DNA of 64,000 bases, taken from NCBI GenBank assembly GCA_019057385.1, contig JAHQJS010000004.1, forward strand, positions 248,001 to 312,000, given 5' to 3'. Below the pieces are notes generated by a model. It searched no databases and was not told the DNA's origin. It was given only the letters and a program-made list of their open reading frames with translations. This document shows, one piece after another, positions 1 through 8,520 of the stretch. This stretch comes from Candidatus Borrarchaeum weybense (GTDB taxonomy: Archaea; Asgardarchaeota; Sifarchaeia; Borrarchaeales; Borrarchaeaceae). Positions within the stretch are counted from its first letter, which is position 1, and each line of letters starts with the position of its first letter. Position numbers and translations under genes: made by a program.

Positions 1-1
1 C

Positions 2-1267
2 CCGATCTTGAATTTAGGCCAAAGTGGATTTTTATACGAATTCCTGAGAGTGGAGTACAACTATTATACTTCTTTGATCAGTGTCAACCTTTTTAGACCT
101 TTGTCAAGAACTTTCGGATTCGGACTATTTTGTTTTTATTTTTATTTTCTAAACATGTTTTTAAAATCAAAGAAAATTAAGTATATGCTTCTTAATGGGC
201 TCCTATTAGGCATACTGCTTAATACATCGCCTGGCATGATAATTGAACTCTTTATTTTATCAATAATGGCTTTATTGTATTTTAAACCGCCTCTAAATAA
301 TAGCTTAAGATATTTTTTAACATTACTAATTTCATTATTCCTGTTTTCTATCCCATTATCTTTTGAACTTGTCGCCGGGGCTTTGACAGGTAAAACAATA
401 GTAGGTGTTGGTAGGTATCTATCTCCCCTGTTCTATTTGCCATTTTTTGGGATCGCTTTTTTTTTAATGATCATTGGTGTGCTATTCTATCCAATGAAGG
501 AAAAAAAGATCAGAGATTTTTTTCTTTTATGGCTAGCTATTGCGTTAATTCTCGCTAATATTCCCCTCATTGGGACAACATATCAGGCAGCCATAATTGC
601 TTTATTACTAGCGAATACACATGTTTTTACATTATTACTAAATATTCCCGTCTATATATTTTCTAGTTTAGGTTTAGTCAAAATTCTTGATTTAAAACCA
701 GTTAGATGGCCAATGAGATGGTTCAGCTTTAAACGTTACGGAATTCTTCTTGTAGTACTAACTTGTTGCTTTTCCACATTACTATTAATTTACATTAGAG
801 GCTACAAAATACGCGCAGGAAGTATGGCAACCGAAGAAGAATATAATGCGCTAATGTGGGTGCGTAAGAATACCAAAAAAGATGACTTATTCTTGACATT
901 CCATTATATAAATATGGAACAAACAGAAATTCGAGGAAAACTTGTCAGAGCTGGTAGAGGTCATTCATGGGTTACAATCATTGGCGAAAGGAGAGTTCTT
1001 TTGAATTTGAAGTCAGTATTTCTTTCAAGAGGAATTAATCGTAGTGAACTTGTTGTGATTGCATCTGACATTGATTTCATATATACCTCAACTAATGAAC
1101 AAAAAACCATTCAATTGCTAGAATCATATTCTGTTTCATATATCTATGTAGGACCAGATGAACAGGAACAATATGAAGTTGCTATGAACAAGTTTGGAAA
1201 TCAGAAATATTTTGATAATGTTTATCTGAATGATTTAGTTACGATTTACAAATTAAAAACCACTTGA
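2..1267 (+). CDS. GT-C-type polytopic membrane glycosyltransferase, 5' partial
   Basis: The frame is open to the left edge, so the N-terminal catalytic part lies outside the window and the TTG at 8 is not a trustworthy start. About 270 residues of closely packed hydrophobic helices precede a soluble C-terminal domain opening with MWVRKNT (about residue 283 counted from the TTG). The same arrangement, many membrane helices then a W-[IVF]-R-x-NT soluble tail, recurs in several proteins downstream (23373, 25493, 29494), which look like GT-C (GT39/83-like) transferases using polyprenyl-phosphate sugars outside the membrane. Assignment is by architecture only because the diagnostic first loop is missing. 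The last ~22 codons and the 3' flank have a decayed copy at 3461-3551. Confidence 0.6.
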   Translation, partial: PILNLGQSGFLYEFLRVEYNYYTSLISVNLFRPLSRTFGFGLFCFYFYFLNMFLKSKKIKYMLLNGLLLGILLNTSPGMIIELFILSIMALLYFKPPLNNSLRYFLTLLISLFLFSIPLSFELVAGALTGKTIVGVGRYLSPLFYLPFFGIAFFLMIIGVLFYPMKEKKIRDFFLLWLAIALILANIPLIGTTYQAAIIALLLANTHVFTLLLNIPVYIFSSLGLVKILDLKPVRWPMRWFSFKRYGILLVVLTCCFSTLLLIYIRGYKIRAGSMATEEEYNALMWVRKNTKKDDLFLTFHYINMEQTEIRGKLVRAGRGHSWVTIIGERRVLLNLKSVFLSRGINRSELVVIASDIDFIYTSTNEQKTIQLLESYSVSYIYVGPDEQEQYEVAMNKFGNQKYFDNVYLNDLVTIYKLKTT

Positions 1268-1580
1268 TTTAATGTAAAGACCCAAAACTGTGATATAGGC
1301 CTTTAAAATCTTGTTCTAGCAATAGAAGTCGTGATGAAGACAGCAGTTCATAAAGGAATCATGAAAATAGCCTTAAGTTTTGCTATACAGAATATAGAAA
1401 TCTAATGATTTTTTTTACTACTATAAAAGTGTTCATTTTCTCACCAACTTGAAAATGACATCGCAATTTAAATGAATAGATTTCATGGCGTAATTATATA
1501 ATTTTGTAAAGAGGATTAAATTCTTCATATTAAATAAGGAACTTGCTTCTTAACGTACCAATGTACCCATCCAAAGTGAT
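1268..1580. other. AT-rich intergenic region, no gene seen
   Basis: Convergent gap between the partial GT-C gene and the methyltransferase on the minus strand. No credible start plus reading frame is present. The first ~22 bases after the stop are part of the stretch that aligns to 3461-3551. Nothing else was recognised. Confidence 0.6.
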
Positions 1581-2231
1581 TTAGTCGGTATTTTGGCATA
1601 CAACAACCATCGCTGGAGCATAATTGCGCAAAAGTTTGGTTGGCAGGTGAAGGTAGTAACCACCAGGAAATAAAAACCTATAAATGCCACGCCACTTTTT
1701 AATCAAAAAATATTTTTCTGCCCAGTATAGCCAAAAGTTTCGTGATTTTTTGTGGACATGAGTTGGATCCTTGTCCATGATTTTAATCAATAGTCCTGTG
1801 GGACCGTCATAAACAGGAACTGAGAATATAAAGTGTCCAGAAGGACTCAAATTTGACTTCACAGCATTAATGACTTTGCTTAAATCCTCAATATGTTCAA
1901 TTACATCAAATGCGGTAATTATATCAAAGGAATGATTAAACGGAATTTTTTCAATGTCAGATTGAACCAGATTGGAGGAGATTTCTGGATTTTTCTGCTT
2001 CGCCTGAGAAATTGCATAATTACTTGTATCAATGCCAAAGCATTTATAGTGTGGGTGTAGTTTGGAAAGAAAGTTACCTAATCCACACCCCACATCTAAC
2101 ACAAATTGATTTCGCGTAGTAACTTCTTCTACTAGTTTGCAATAAAAAGCCATTTTGGTGGGGGGATTTTGTAAATCATAATTTTTATATACACAATGAA
2201 AGTATTCGGCATCAAACCTATGGTTTTTCAT
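1581..2231 (-). CDS. Class I SAM-dependent methyltransferase
   Basis: 216-aa Rossmann-fold methyltransferase. Motif I is LDVGCGLGNF (around residue 46), the acidic strand-2 end is GIDTS (around 72), motif post-I is VQSDIEKIPF, and strand 4 reads DIITAFDVIEHI followed by LSPSGHFIFSVP, the usual methyltransferase_11/23 layout. The C-terminus is basic and has no membrane segment. The gene overlaps the upstream DPM1-like glycosyltransferase by four bases (ATGA-type), so the two are probably cotranslated. From the island context it likely methylates a sugar or lipid-linked glycan, but the substrate is not readable from sequence. Confidence 0.85.
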   Translation of the reverse strand: MKNHRFDAEYFHCVYKNYDLQNPPTKMAFYCKLVEEVTTRNQFVLDVGCGLGNFLSKLHPHYKCFGIDTSNYAISQAKQKNPEISSNLVQSDIEKIPFNHSFDIITAFDVIEHIEDLSKVINAVKSNLSPSGHFIFSVPVYDGPTGLLIKIMDKDPTHVHKKSRNFWLYWAEKYFLIKKWRGIYRFLFPGGYYLHLPTKLLRNYAPAMVVVCQNTD

Positions 2232-2974
2232 ATTCCCAACCTTCTTTTGATAAGCAAAACCATAGTGTTTTTGATAGTGGCAGGTATATTCATCTTGCTT
2301 TTGCCTTTCTTACTGTCATACCGTAAAATGAGTGGAACCTCTCCAAATGTAATATTGGTTTTCCTAAACTTTAAGAGGATGTCCACCATGCATTGAAATC
2401 CATCCTGATCAATGAAACTTTTCCCGTATCTGTTAATAGCGTTTTTAATGACTTTTGAACTATAAGCCCGATACCCGCATGTATAATCCCTGACACCATT
2501 GATAGGCATTATTAAGCGAAATAACCAAGACGCCCCAAAACTAAGAATCTTTCTGATTAGGGGAACTCCTATGGTTTTTGATCCGGGTTGAAAACGTGAT
2601 GCAATCACTACGCAATATCCCTCTGAAATCATTCTAACCATTCTTATAATAACTTTTGGAGTGTGGGTATCATCGGCATCCATTGTGATAAGGATGTCCC
2701 TGTCAGAAGCCAATTTTGAGGCAGTATAAAGCCCATCACGAATTGTAGCGCCTAGTCCCATGTTTTTATCATGTTTTTCAAAGATTATCGGCATTTTTTT
2801 TGATCGAGAACTAACAATTTTCTCAGTAGAATCATTGCTTCCATCGTCTATCAAAATAATTTCATATGGGGTAAGAGAAAACTTATTCATTGTTTCTTCA
2901 ATTCTGTCCAATAACCGTCCGATGTTTCCTTCTTCATTATAAGTAGGAAGTACTAAGAATACTTTTCTCTTCAT
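2228..2974 (-). CDS. GT2 glycosyltransferase, dolichol-phosphate mannosyltransferase-like
   Basis: 248-aa GT-A-fold GT2 protein close to archaeal DPM1-like enzymes. It opens with LPTYNEEGNIG, has the nucleotide-binding LIDDGSNDST, the GLGATIRDGL segment, and the metal-binding acidic motif TMDADDTH (around residues 98-105). The C-terminal SKMNIPATIKN stretch is typical of polyprenyl-phosphate sugar transferases without a membrane tail. Expected role: transfer of a sugar from a nucleotide donor to polyprenyl phosphate at the cytoplasmic face, making donors for GT-C enzymes. It is the first gene of a two-gene minus-strand unit with the methyltransferase. The sugar is not determinable. Confidence 0.85.
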   Translation of the reverse strand: MKRKVFLVLPTYNEEGNIGRLLDRIEETMNKFSLTPYEIILIDDGSNDSTEKIVSSRSKKMPIIFEKHDKNMGLGATIRDGLYTASKLASDRDILITMDADDTHTPKVIIRMVRMISEGYCVVIASRFQPGSKTIGVPLIRKILSFGASWLFRLIMPINGVRDYTCGYRAYSSKVIKNAINRYGKSFIDQDGFQCMVDILLKFRKTNITFGEVPLILRYDSKKGKSKMNIPATIKNTMVLLIKRRLGI

Positions 2975-3676
2975 TTACATAGCCCCAATTCAAGAGCATT
3001 ATTGATTTTCTAGATTTGTTTAACTATATCATTTATTGAACCCTTCTCATAAACTCCTGGGGCACCTCACCTTTTTACTGAACAATTATTGAAAGAAATA
3101 CTTTTTGGCTATTGAGATAGGTCAACTTAATAATTCTCCATTTAGGTTTTTACGTCTCGATTTTATAGCAGTCTGTAAGCCTATTTAATTAGATCAGATT
3201 TTTCCATAAATTATTTATCTCCTCTTTGAAAAAATGGAGCCTTAATTAGAGAAGACAGATATGGACTATACAAAATATTCTTCGAAGTTTGTGGAACAAT
3301 TTAAAACTTTTAAAACAATGGAAATCAATATACGTATTCAAGGATATTCTATCAAAATTCAAAAAAGAAAGTTGCTGCTCTTACAGACAAAAACGCTCCC
3401 TATCTTGTCTAGAATCGATCCTAATTTAAATTATCATTATACAAGTTTCTTGTTAGAGGAAATCAGATGAAATTAGAAAATGTTTATTTAAATGATTTAG
3501 TGAAAAGCTAAAGAATAAAATCTACATGATTTCATGTGAATACTCAAAACTATTGAAAAGACGTTATGAGATTTATTCGAAAAAAAAGATGTAAAGTTAT
3601 AGACAGTGCAGATAGACACATTAAATGTAGCCAAAAATCCTATTAATCCAAACAGCAAAATCAGAGGATATTAGAT
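2975..3676. other. Gene-poor gap with decayed sequence
   Basis: 702 bases without a supportable gene. One 69-codon open frame (3261-3470) has low-complexity Lys/Ile composition and no recognisable domain, so I do not call it. The right part (3461-3551) is a decayed copy of the 3' end of the first gene in the window, listed separately. The region reads as a graveyard between the DPM1-like gene and the next GT4 gene. Confidence 0.6.
3461..3551 (+). pseudogene. Decayed duplicate of the 3' end of the GT-C gene at 2-1267
   Basis: By eye, 3461-3551 aligns without gaps to 1199-1289, with 68 of 91 positions identical by my count. The aligned stretch covers the last codons of the first gene (both encode N-VYLNDLV) and continues ~22 bases beyond its stop codon. 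The copy has lost the flanking reading frame, with a stop just before and another just after the NVYLNDLV peptide. It is therefore a remnant of a second GT-C gene or of a local duplication. The upstream part of the duplicate could not be recognised. Confidence 0.7.
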
Positions 3677-4867
3677 ATGCCTACTCGGAAAGTGTTTATT
3701 TTTTCGCCAATTCCTATCTTTCCGGCAATTGCGGCTAACCAAAAAGATATTTTGGGCCATGTCTTGTTATTCAAAGAACTAGGTTACGATATTACTCTTT
3801 TTTGCTACAATAGGGAACGATATCCGACTGATTTTGATCTGAATCGACAAAACGCTCTTAAATATGGCATAAAAATTGAATTCTTGAAAAGAAAGAGAGA
3901 ACAAGACAATATTTATACCTATTGGTATCAGGTAGGACCTCTTGTTAATGTTCATGCAATTCGAACAATACAGTCTCACATTGAGAGCGAAAAACCTGAT
4001 ATACTTCTTTTTGAATATACTCGTTTTGCTTATTTATGTTCGTTATTGAAAAAAGGCGATGCTAAAATAATATTTAGAGTTCATAACTTCGAACTCTTTC
4101 ATAATTATGATAAAGCGAAAATAAATATGGGAGATGGGTTATATAATTGGTTAAAAATGATAAAAAGGGACTGGCGCGTATGGCTAAGCATTTTATTCGG
4201 TGAAAGGCTTATGTTAAAGCTGTCTGACGAAATTCTTTGCATTTCTTGGGGGGATTTTGAATTTTATAAAAGAATATTCCTTACAAATAAGCCAATTTAC
4301 TTCCCTCTATATCTCGGAGAGTTCACAAAAGTTGATGTGAAAGACAAGGAAACTCTTGATGTGATTTACATGGGGGGCAATTTCTCTAACAATGTGAATC
4401 GTAGTGGTGGCGACTATCTTGTAAAAAAAATAATTCCATTAGTCAATAAGAAACATCCAAAAAAGTTTAGATTCCATATAACAGGAAGAGGAGCAAGAGA
4501 AGTCTATGATATGAAACAAACAGAAAATCTTATTGTCCACGATTTTGTTGAAGACATAGAATCTTTGTACAATAAAATGGATATTGCTTGTATTCCCATA
4601 AAAGCAGGGAGGGGTTGCAAGATAAAAATGTTAGAGGCACTTAAGAAAGGTGTTCCTACAATTGGTTTCAGGAGAACTTTCTCAGGAATTCCATATATAG
4701 CAAATTCTTTCATATTTGCTGAAAATGCAAAAGATTACGTAAAAGCATTTGAAAAACTTCTTTCGGTATCTATTCGTCAAGAGCTATCTCGAAATTCACA
4801 AAGAGAAGTTGATATTCTCACGAACAAAGAACGTCTATTGTCTTGTTTACGAGATTTAGGATTTTGA
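3677..4867 (+). CDS. GT4-like glycosyltransferase
   Basis: 396-aa GT-B-fold protein. The N-terminal domain starts with a beta strand (RKVFIFSPIPIF) and has the AANQKDILGH segment in place of the usual Gly loop; FRVHNFELFH ends the acceptor half. The C-terminal nucleotide-sugar half begins near LDVIYMGGNF (around 233) and carries IPIKAGRGCKIKMLEALKKG, matching the E-x7-E region with Lys/Arg-rich binding residues and the conserved glutamate in MLEA. It resembles the group that adds sugars to growing surface glycans in the cytoplasm. The gene stands alone, with gaps on both sides, on the plus strand. Confidence 0.8.
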   Translation: MPTRKVFIFSPIPIFPAIAANQKDILGHVLLFKELGYDITLFCYNRERYPTDFDLNRQNALKYGIKIEFLKRKREQDNIYTYWYQVGPLVNVHAIRTIQSHIESEKPDILLFEYTRFAYLCSLLKKGDAKIIFRVHNFELFHNYDKAKINMGDGLYNWLKMIKRDWRVWLSILFGERLMLKLSDEILCISWGDFEFYKRIFLTNKPIYFPLYLGEFTKVDVKDKETLDVIYMGGNFSNNVNRSGGDYLVKKIIPLVNKKHPKKFRFHITGRGAREVYDMKQTENLIVHDFVEDIESLYNKMDIACIPIKAGRGCKIKMLEALKKGVPTIGFRRTFSGIPYIANSFIFAENAKDYVKAFEKLLSVSIRQELSRNSQREVDILTNKERLLSCLRDLGF

Positions 4868-5182
4868 TTTATCCACAATATAAACTCCAAAGGAAATATT
4901 TAGTCTTATAAAGCATTCGACAAATGCAGAGTGACTAACAAATTAAGCCACATAATAGAATCATTAATATGAAGATCAACGTTACAGAAACAACAATTTC
5001 AGTTATCTGTAGAGATGCATATCCTTTTGTAAATTCAGGATCTCCAAAATTGTAATCTTTTCATTCAGATTGAAAAAACTAAAACTACAAAATGCTTTAA
5101 TTAGTTAGCATATCCTGATGTGTTAGAAAACTTGAAAATCTATATATAATATGATTTTAGGAAATTTCTTGAGATATCTAAG
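4868..5182. other. AT-rich intergenic region with a putative promoter
   Basis: No coding frame was found. Near its right end there is a TATA-like run (tatatataat, 5141-5150) about 35 bases before the next start, a plausible archaeal core promoter for the following gene. The rest is unremarkable AT-rich sequence. Confidence 0.5.
5141..5150 (+). promoter_or_regulatory. TATA-box-like element upstream of the toroid-like gene
   Basis: The run tatatataat lies 32-42 bases before the ATG at 5183, a distance that fits an archaeal TATA box with a very short leader. No clear BRE could be read and no Shine-Dalgarno sequence precedes the ATG, consistent with an almost leaderless transcript. This is inference from spacing and composition only. 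Confidence 0.35.
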
Positions 5183-6262
5183 ATGCTGGACATATTAAAC
5201 GAACTGAAAGAAAAACTTCTCTTTTTTTTGAATAAGATGAAGGGGAAAAACGGATTTTACAAATATTCGCTCTCTGGAGATTTATACGATGAAAACGTAC
5301 ATTGGGGGCTTGGAAACTCCGTTTTTGCTTTAAAGATATATTATATGATTGATGCACTCAAACAAATCGACATAGATGCGATTTATGACTTCATTGTTTC
5401 ATTTCAAAAATCAAATGGTTACTTTTACGATGATTATCTACATAGAAGAACACTTTCATGGGGAAGGATTTTTCGCTCATTAAAAAAACTTCGCTTACGA
5501 AATTTACTCAGAGGAAATGAAAAAAGGGCTGAAACTAGACAATCCTTTTCCACACTTTTTATGATTAATAAAAAACCACCTATTCCTTTTCGGAATTTTC
5601 CAAAATCAAAGAAATCTATAGATAAATATCTCTCTTCCTTAAATTGGAATATGCCATGGAACGCAGGCAGTCATTTTAGTCATTTAGTTTTCTTTTTATT
5701 TAATATGAAGAAATTTTACCCGAACCTTTTTGATTATGATGTTGACAAACTGACCAATCATGTCCTAGAATGGTTAAATAGGCGGCTTCAAAGGAATGAT
5801 GGAAGTTGGTATATAGGAAATACGACATTGAGCCAAAAGATTAATGGTGCTATGAAAATAATTACAGGATTAAATATAATGGGCGAGCCAATTAATAATC
5901 CAGAGAAACTCATAGATTTGGCTTTAAATGCGATAAACAATAGACAAGCATGCGATAATTTTAACATCGTCTATGTTCTGTATAACTGCGCAAAAACGCT
6001 CAATTTCTCCTATAGACAGCATGAAATTGAAGAATTTTTCAAGGAAAGGTTAGAAATCTACCGCCAGTATTATTATGAAGATATTGGTGGATTTTCTTTT
6101 TATCCAAATAGATCAGATAGTAGTTATTACGGAGTAAAAATAACAAAAGGATTTAATGAACCTGATATTCATGGAACTGTAATGTTTACATGGGGGATAG
6201 GTTTCATCTTAGAAGCTTTAGGCATAAATAAAGAAATAGGTCTGAAATCATTCGAACCATAA
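5183..6262 (+). CDS. Probable alpha/alpha-toroid enzyme of unknown substrate
   Basis: 359-aa soluble protein with no signal peptide or membrane segment. Helical repeats alternate with short motifs resembling terpenoid-cyclase/alpha,alpha-toroid proteins: QKSNGYFYDD (around 73), NWNMPWNAGSHFSH (around 153), QRNDGSWYIG (around 208) and DIHGTVMFTWG near the C-terminus (around 329). Repeated GxW/GxF-like turns after helices and the acidic/aromatic clusters fit a toroid active site. Such folds include polysaccharide lyases, uronyl epimerases and prenyltransferases; inside a glycan island a sugar-modifying role is the most reasonable guess. I cannot name the family with certainty. Confidence 0.45.
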   Translation: MLDILNELKEKLLFFLNKMKGKNGFYKYSLSGDLYDENVHWGLGNSVFALKIYYMIDALKQIDIDAIYDFIVSFQKSNGYFYDDYLHRRTLSWGRIFRSLKKLRLRNLLRGNEKRAETRQSFSTLFMINKKPPIPFRNFPKSKKSIDKYLSSLNWNMPWNAGSHFSHLVFFLFNMKKFYPNLFDYDVDKLTNHVLEWLNRRLQRNDGSWYIGNTTLSQKINGAMKIITGLNIMGEPINNPEKLIDLALNAINNRQACDNFNIVYVLYNCAKTLNFSYRQHEIEEFFKERLEIYRQYYYEDIGGFSFYPNRSDSSYYGVKITKGFNEPDIHGTVMFTWGIGFILEALGINKEIGLKSFEP

Positions 6263-6376
6263 GATTTTTGTTTAAAAATAAGGAATGAATTCTTACTCGA
6301 ATTAAAACTTTACAAATGAACCTGCTGGTTAAAGAAAGCATCCTGACCTGTAAGATATGAGCAATAGTTAACATGA

Positions 6377-8410
6377 GTGAAAGATATGTATAAAGTGTTT
6401 TTAACAGGCGGCGAACCAATTAATTGGGCAACTGATGATGACCTCAATCTCTTACGCAAATGTTTATCACCGTTCTGTGAATTTACCAATCTTCAAAATT
6501 GTGATGTTATTCATTCAGTGAACTGGTATTGGCTAAGAGATATTGATCCTAAATATCTTGCGGAGAAATATGTAATCGCACACATCCCGCATGACGTTAG
6601 ACATATGCTAATGCGTTCAGAATATCATAGGATACTGCCGTTTGTGGACAAATGGATTGTGATGTCCAAAAGGGCTAAGAAAATGCTTAAAGGTATAGGT
6701 TGTGAGGCGAATTATGTACCATATACTGTTGACTTGGAGATATTTCACAAAATAAATGGACGAGACGAAAATTTAGATGAATTTCGAAGGAAATATAGTA
6801 TACCTAATGATAAATATCTCATAGGGAGTTTCCAAAGGGATACTAAAGCTAAAGATCTTAAAACACCTAAATATATGAAAGGACCTGATGTTTTTTTTGA
6901 GATAATCAAAAAACTCTATCAACAGAAAACAGATATTTGTGTAATATTAGCTGGACCGCGAAGGTTTTGGCTTATCAATCAATTTTTAAAATATTCAATT
7001 CCTTTTGTCTATATCGGAGAGAGGCTAAAGGAACTGAAAGATGATATCTTTATTAATAATCTTCCACAAGAAACCATCAATTATCTCTATAATATAATTG
7101 ATCTTTATCTGGTAACCAGTCGCATAGAAGGTGGACCAAAAGCCCTGACAGAATGCGCTGCAACTAAATGCAAGATACTTAGTACAAATGTTGGTCACGC
7201 TGCTGATATTTTGGAAACAGAAACTATCTACTTTGATCCAATAGAAGGAATCGACCTAATAGTCAACGATATTGAAAATAATAGTTTGTTAAAGTTCATT
7301 GAACCTAATTATAGAAAAATATTAGAAGAACACACCCTGGAGAAAGTGAAGGGATATTGGGAGCGCATTTATCGTGAATTGACTAGCAGAAATGTACGAA
7401 CAAAAACTGTTGGTAGACAGAAAGTTGAAGAAACAACTGAAATACCCTTTTTCGATCGTTTACATAATAAGTTTAGAAAACTTGGATTCATCACAATTTT
7501 ACATACTTTTCATAAGCCACCTTGGGGTGGTGGCAATCAATTTCTAATTGCTTTGAAGAAAGCAATGCAAGCTAAGGGATGGAAAATCTCCACCAAACTG
7601 AGAAGCAATAATAAGATTTGTCTATTTAATTCTTTTTTATTTGATATGAACATCTTAAAGGATTCTGGAGTAAATTATAACCGTATCTGCATGATAAATA
7701 GAGTGGATGGACCCACATTTTTAGTGAGGGGTAAGGATAAAGACATAGATGATGCGATATTTAAACTTAATGAGATGGTAGCTGATTTTACTGTATTCCA
7801 ATCTTATTGGAGTTATCAAAAAACTATTGAAATGGGGTATACTCCAAAAAGACCCATAGTCATTCCAAATGCAGTAGATCCAACAATTTTTCACAGTAAA
7901 GGACGAATTCCATTTTCTTCAGACAGAAAGATCCGCTTAATCTCTACAAGCTGGTCACGTAATCCACGCAAAGGATTCGAGGTATATAAATGGATTGAAG
8001 AAAACCTAGATTGGAGTAGATTCGAATATACTTTTGCTGGTAATACTCCCTTTGAATTTGAAAATATTTGTCATATTCGTCCTCAGCCTTCAAAAGCACT
8101 GGGAAGCATATTGCGTAATCATGACATCTACATTACTGCTAGTAAGAATGATCCTTGTTCAAATGCCCTTATTGAAGCTTTAGCATGTGGCTTACCCTCA
8201 CTTTATCTGAATGAAGGAGGTCATCCTGAGATAGTAGGATATGGAGGACTTGGATTTAACAAAAAGGAAGAGATTCTGCCGTTATTAAATCGCTTAGTGA
8301 AGAATTATGAGTTATATCAAAACCTAATTTCAATTCCTACTCTGGATGAAATAACAGAGAAATATCTATCACTTTATAAAGTGTGGAAGACCTTGAAGAA
8401 CGTCAATTAA
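6377..8410 (+). CDS. Tandem GT4 glycosyltransferase fusion (two GT-B units)
   Basis: 677 aa, about twice a normal GT4 length. Unit one (about 1-335) has VPYTVDLEIFHKI, then GSFQRDTKAK, and the E-x7-E region RIEGGPKALTECAATKC. Unit two (about 372-677) begins TILHTFHKPPWGGGNQF, continues with VIPNAVDPTIFH, and ends in the second E-x7-E region, KNDPCSNALIEALACG. A polar linker (SRNVRTKTVGRQKVEE) joins them. The fusion suggests two consecutive sugar additions by one polypeptide. The chosen start is GTG at 6377; ATG at 6386 would give MYKVFLTGG and is equally plausible. It lies about 115 bases after the toroid-like gene on the same strand. Confidence 0.8.
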   Translation: MKDMYKVFLTGGEPINWATDDDLNLLRKCLSPFCEFTNLQNCDVIHSVNWYWLRDIDPKYLAEKYVIAHIPHDVRHMLMRSEYHRILPFVDKWIVMSKRAKKMLKGIGCEANYVPYTVDLEIFHKINGRDENLDEFRRKYSIPNDKYLIGSFQRDTKAKDLKTPKYMKGPDVFFEIIKKLYQQKTDICVILAGPRRFWLINQFLKYSIPFVYIGERLKELKDDIFINNLPQETINYLYNIIDLYLVTSRIEGGPKALTECAATKCKILSTNVGHAADILETETIYFDPIEGIDLIVNDIENNSLLKFIEPNYRKILEEHTLEKVKGYWERIYRELTSRNVRTKTVGRQKVEETTEIPFFDRLHNKFRKLGFITILHTFHKPPWGGGNQFLIALKKAMQAKGWKISTKLRSNNKICLFNSFLFDMNILKDSGVNYNRICMINRVDGPTFLVRGKDKDIDDAIFKLNEMVADFTVFQSYWSYQKTIEMGYTPKRPIVIPNAVDPTIFHSKGRIPFSSDRKIRLISTSWSRNPRKGFEVYKWIEENLDWSRFEYTFAGNTPFEFENICHIRPQPSKALGSILRNHDIYITASKNDPCSNALIEALACGLPSLYLNEGGHPEIVGYGGLGFNKKEEILPLLNRLVKNYELYQNLISIPTLDEITEKYLSLYKVWKTLKNVN

Positions 8411-8520
8411 CTTTAATGCTAGCTGCAATAAAAGATAATAGCTTTCAGTATTGTTTATTAAAGGCTTTTAAAACTCTTGAGTGAGACTGAAAAGATCAAG
8501 TCCAAAAAGGGAGCAGACAA

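Noticed and set aside
3261..3470. 69-codon open frame in the 2975-3676 gap
   Set aside because: Low-complexity, Lys/Ile-rich composition typical of AT-rich non-coding DNA; it overlaps the decayed GT-C relic at its end.
5183..6262. Squalene-hopene-type cyclase
   Set aside because: The toroid-like repeats are weak and no DxDD catalytic motif is present; a sugar-related role fits the context better.
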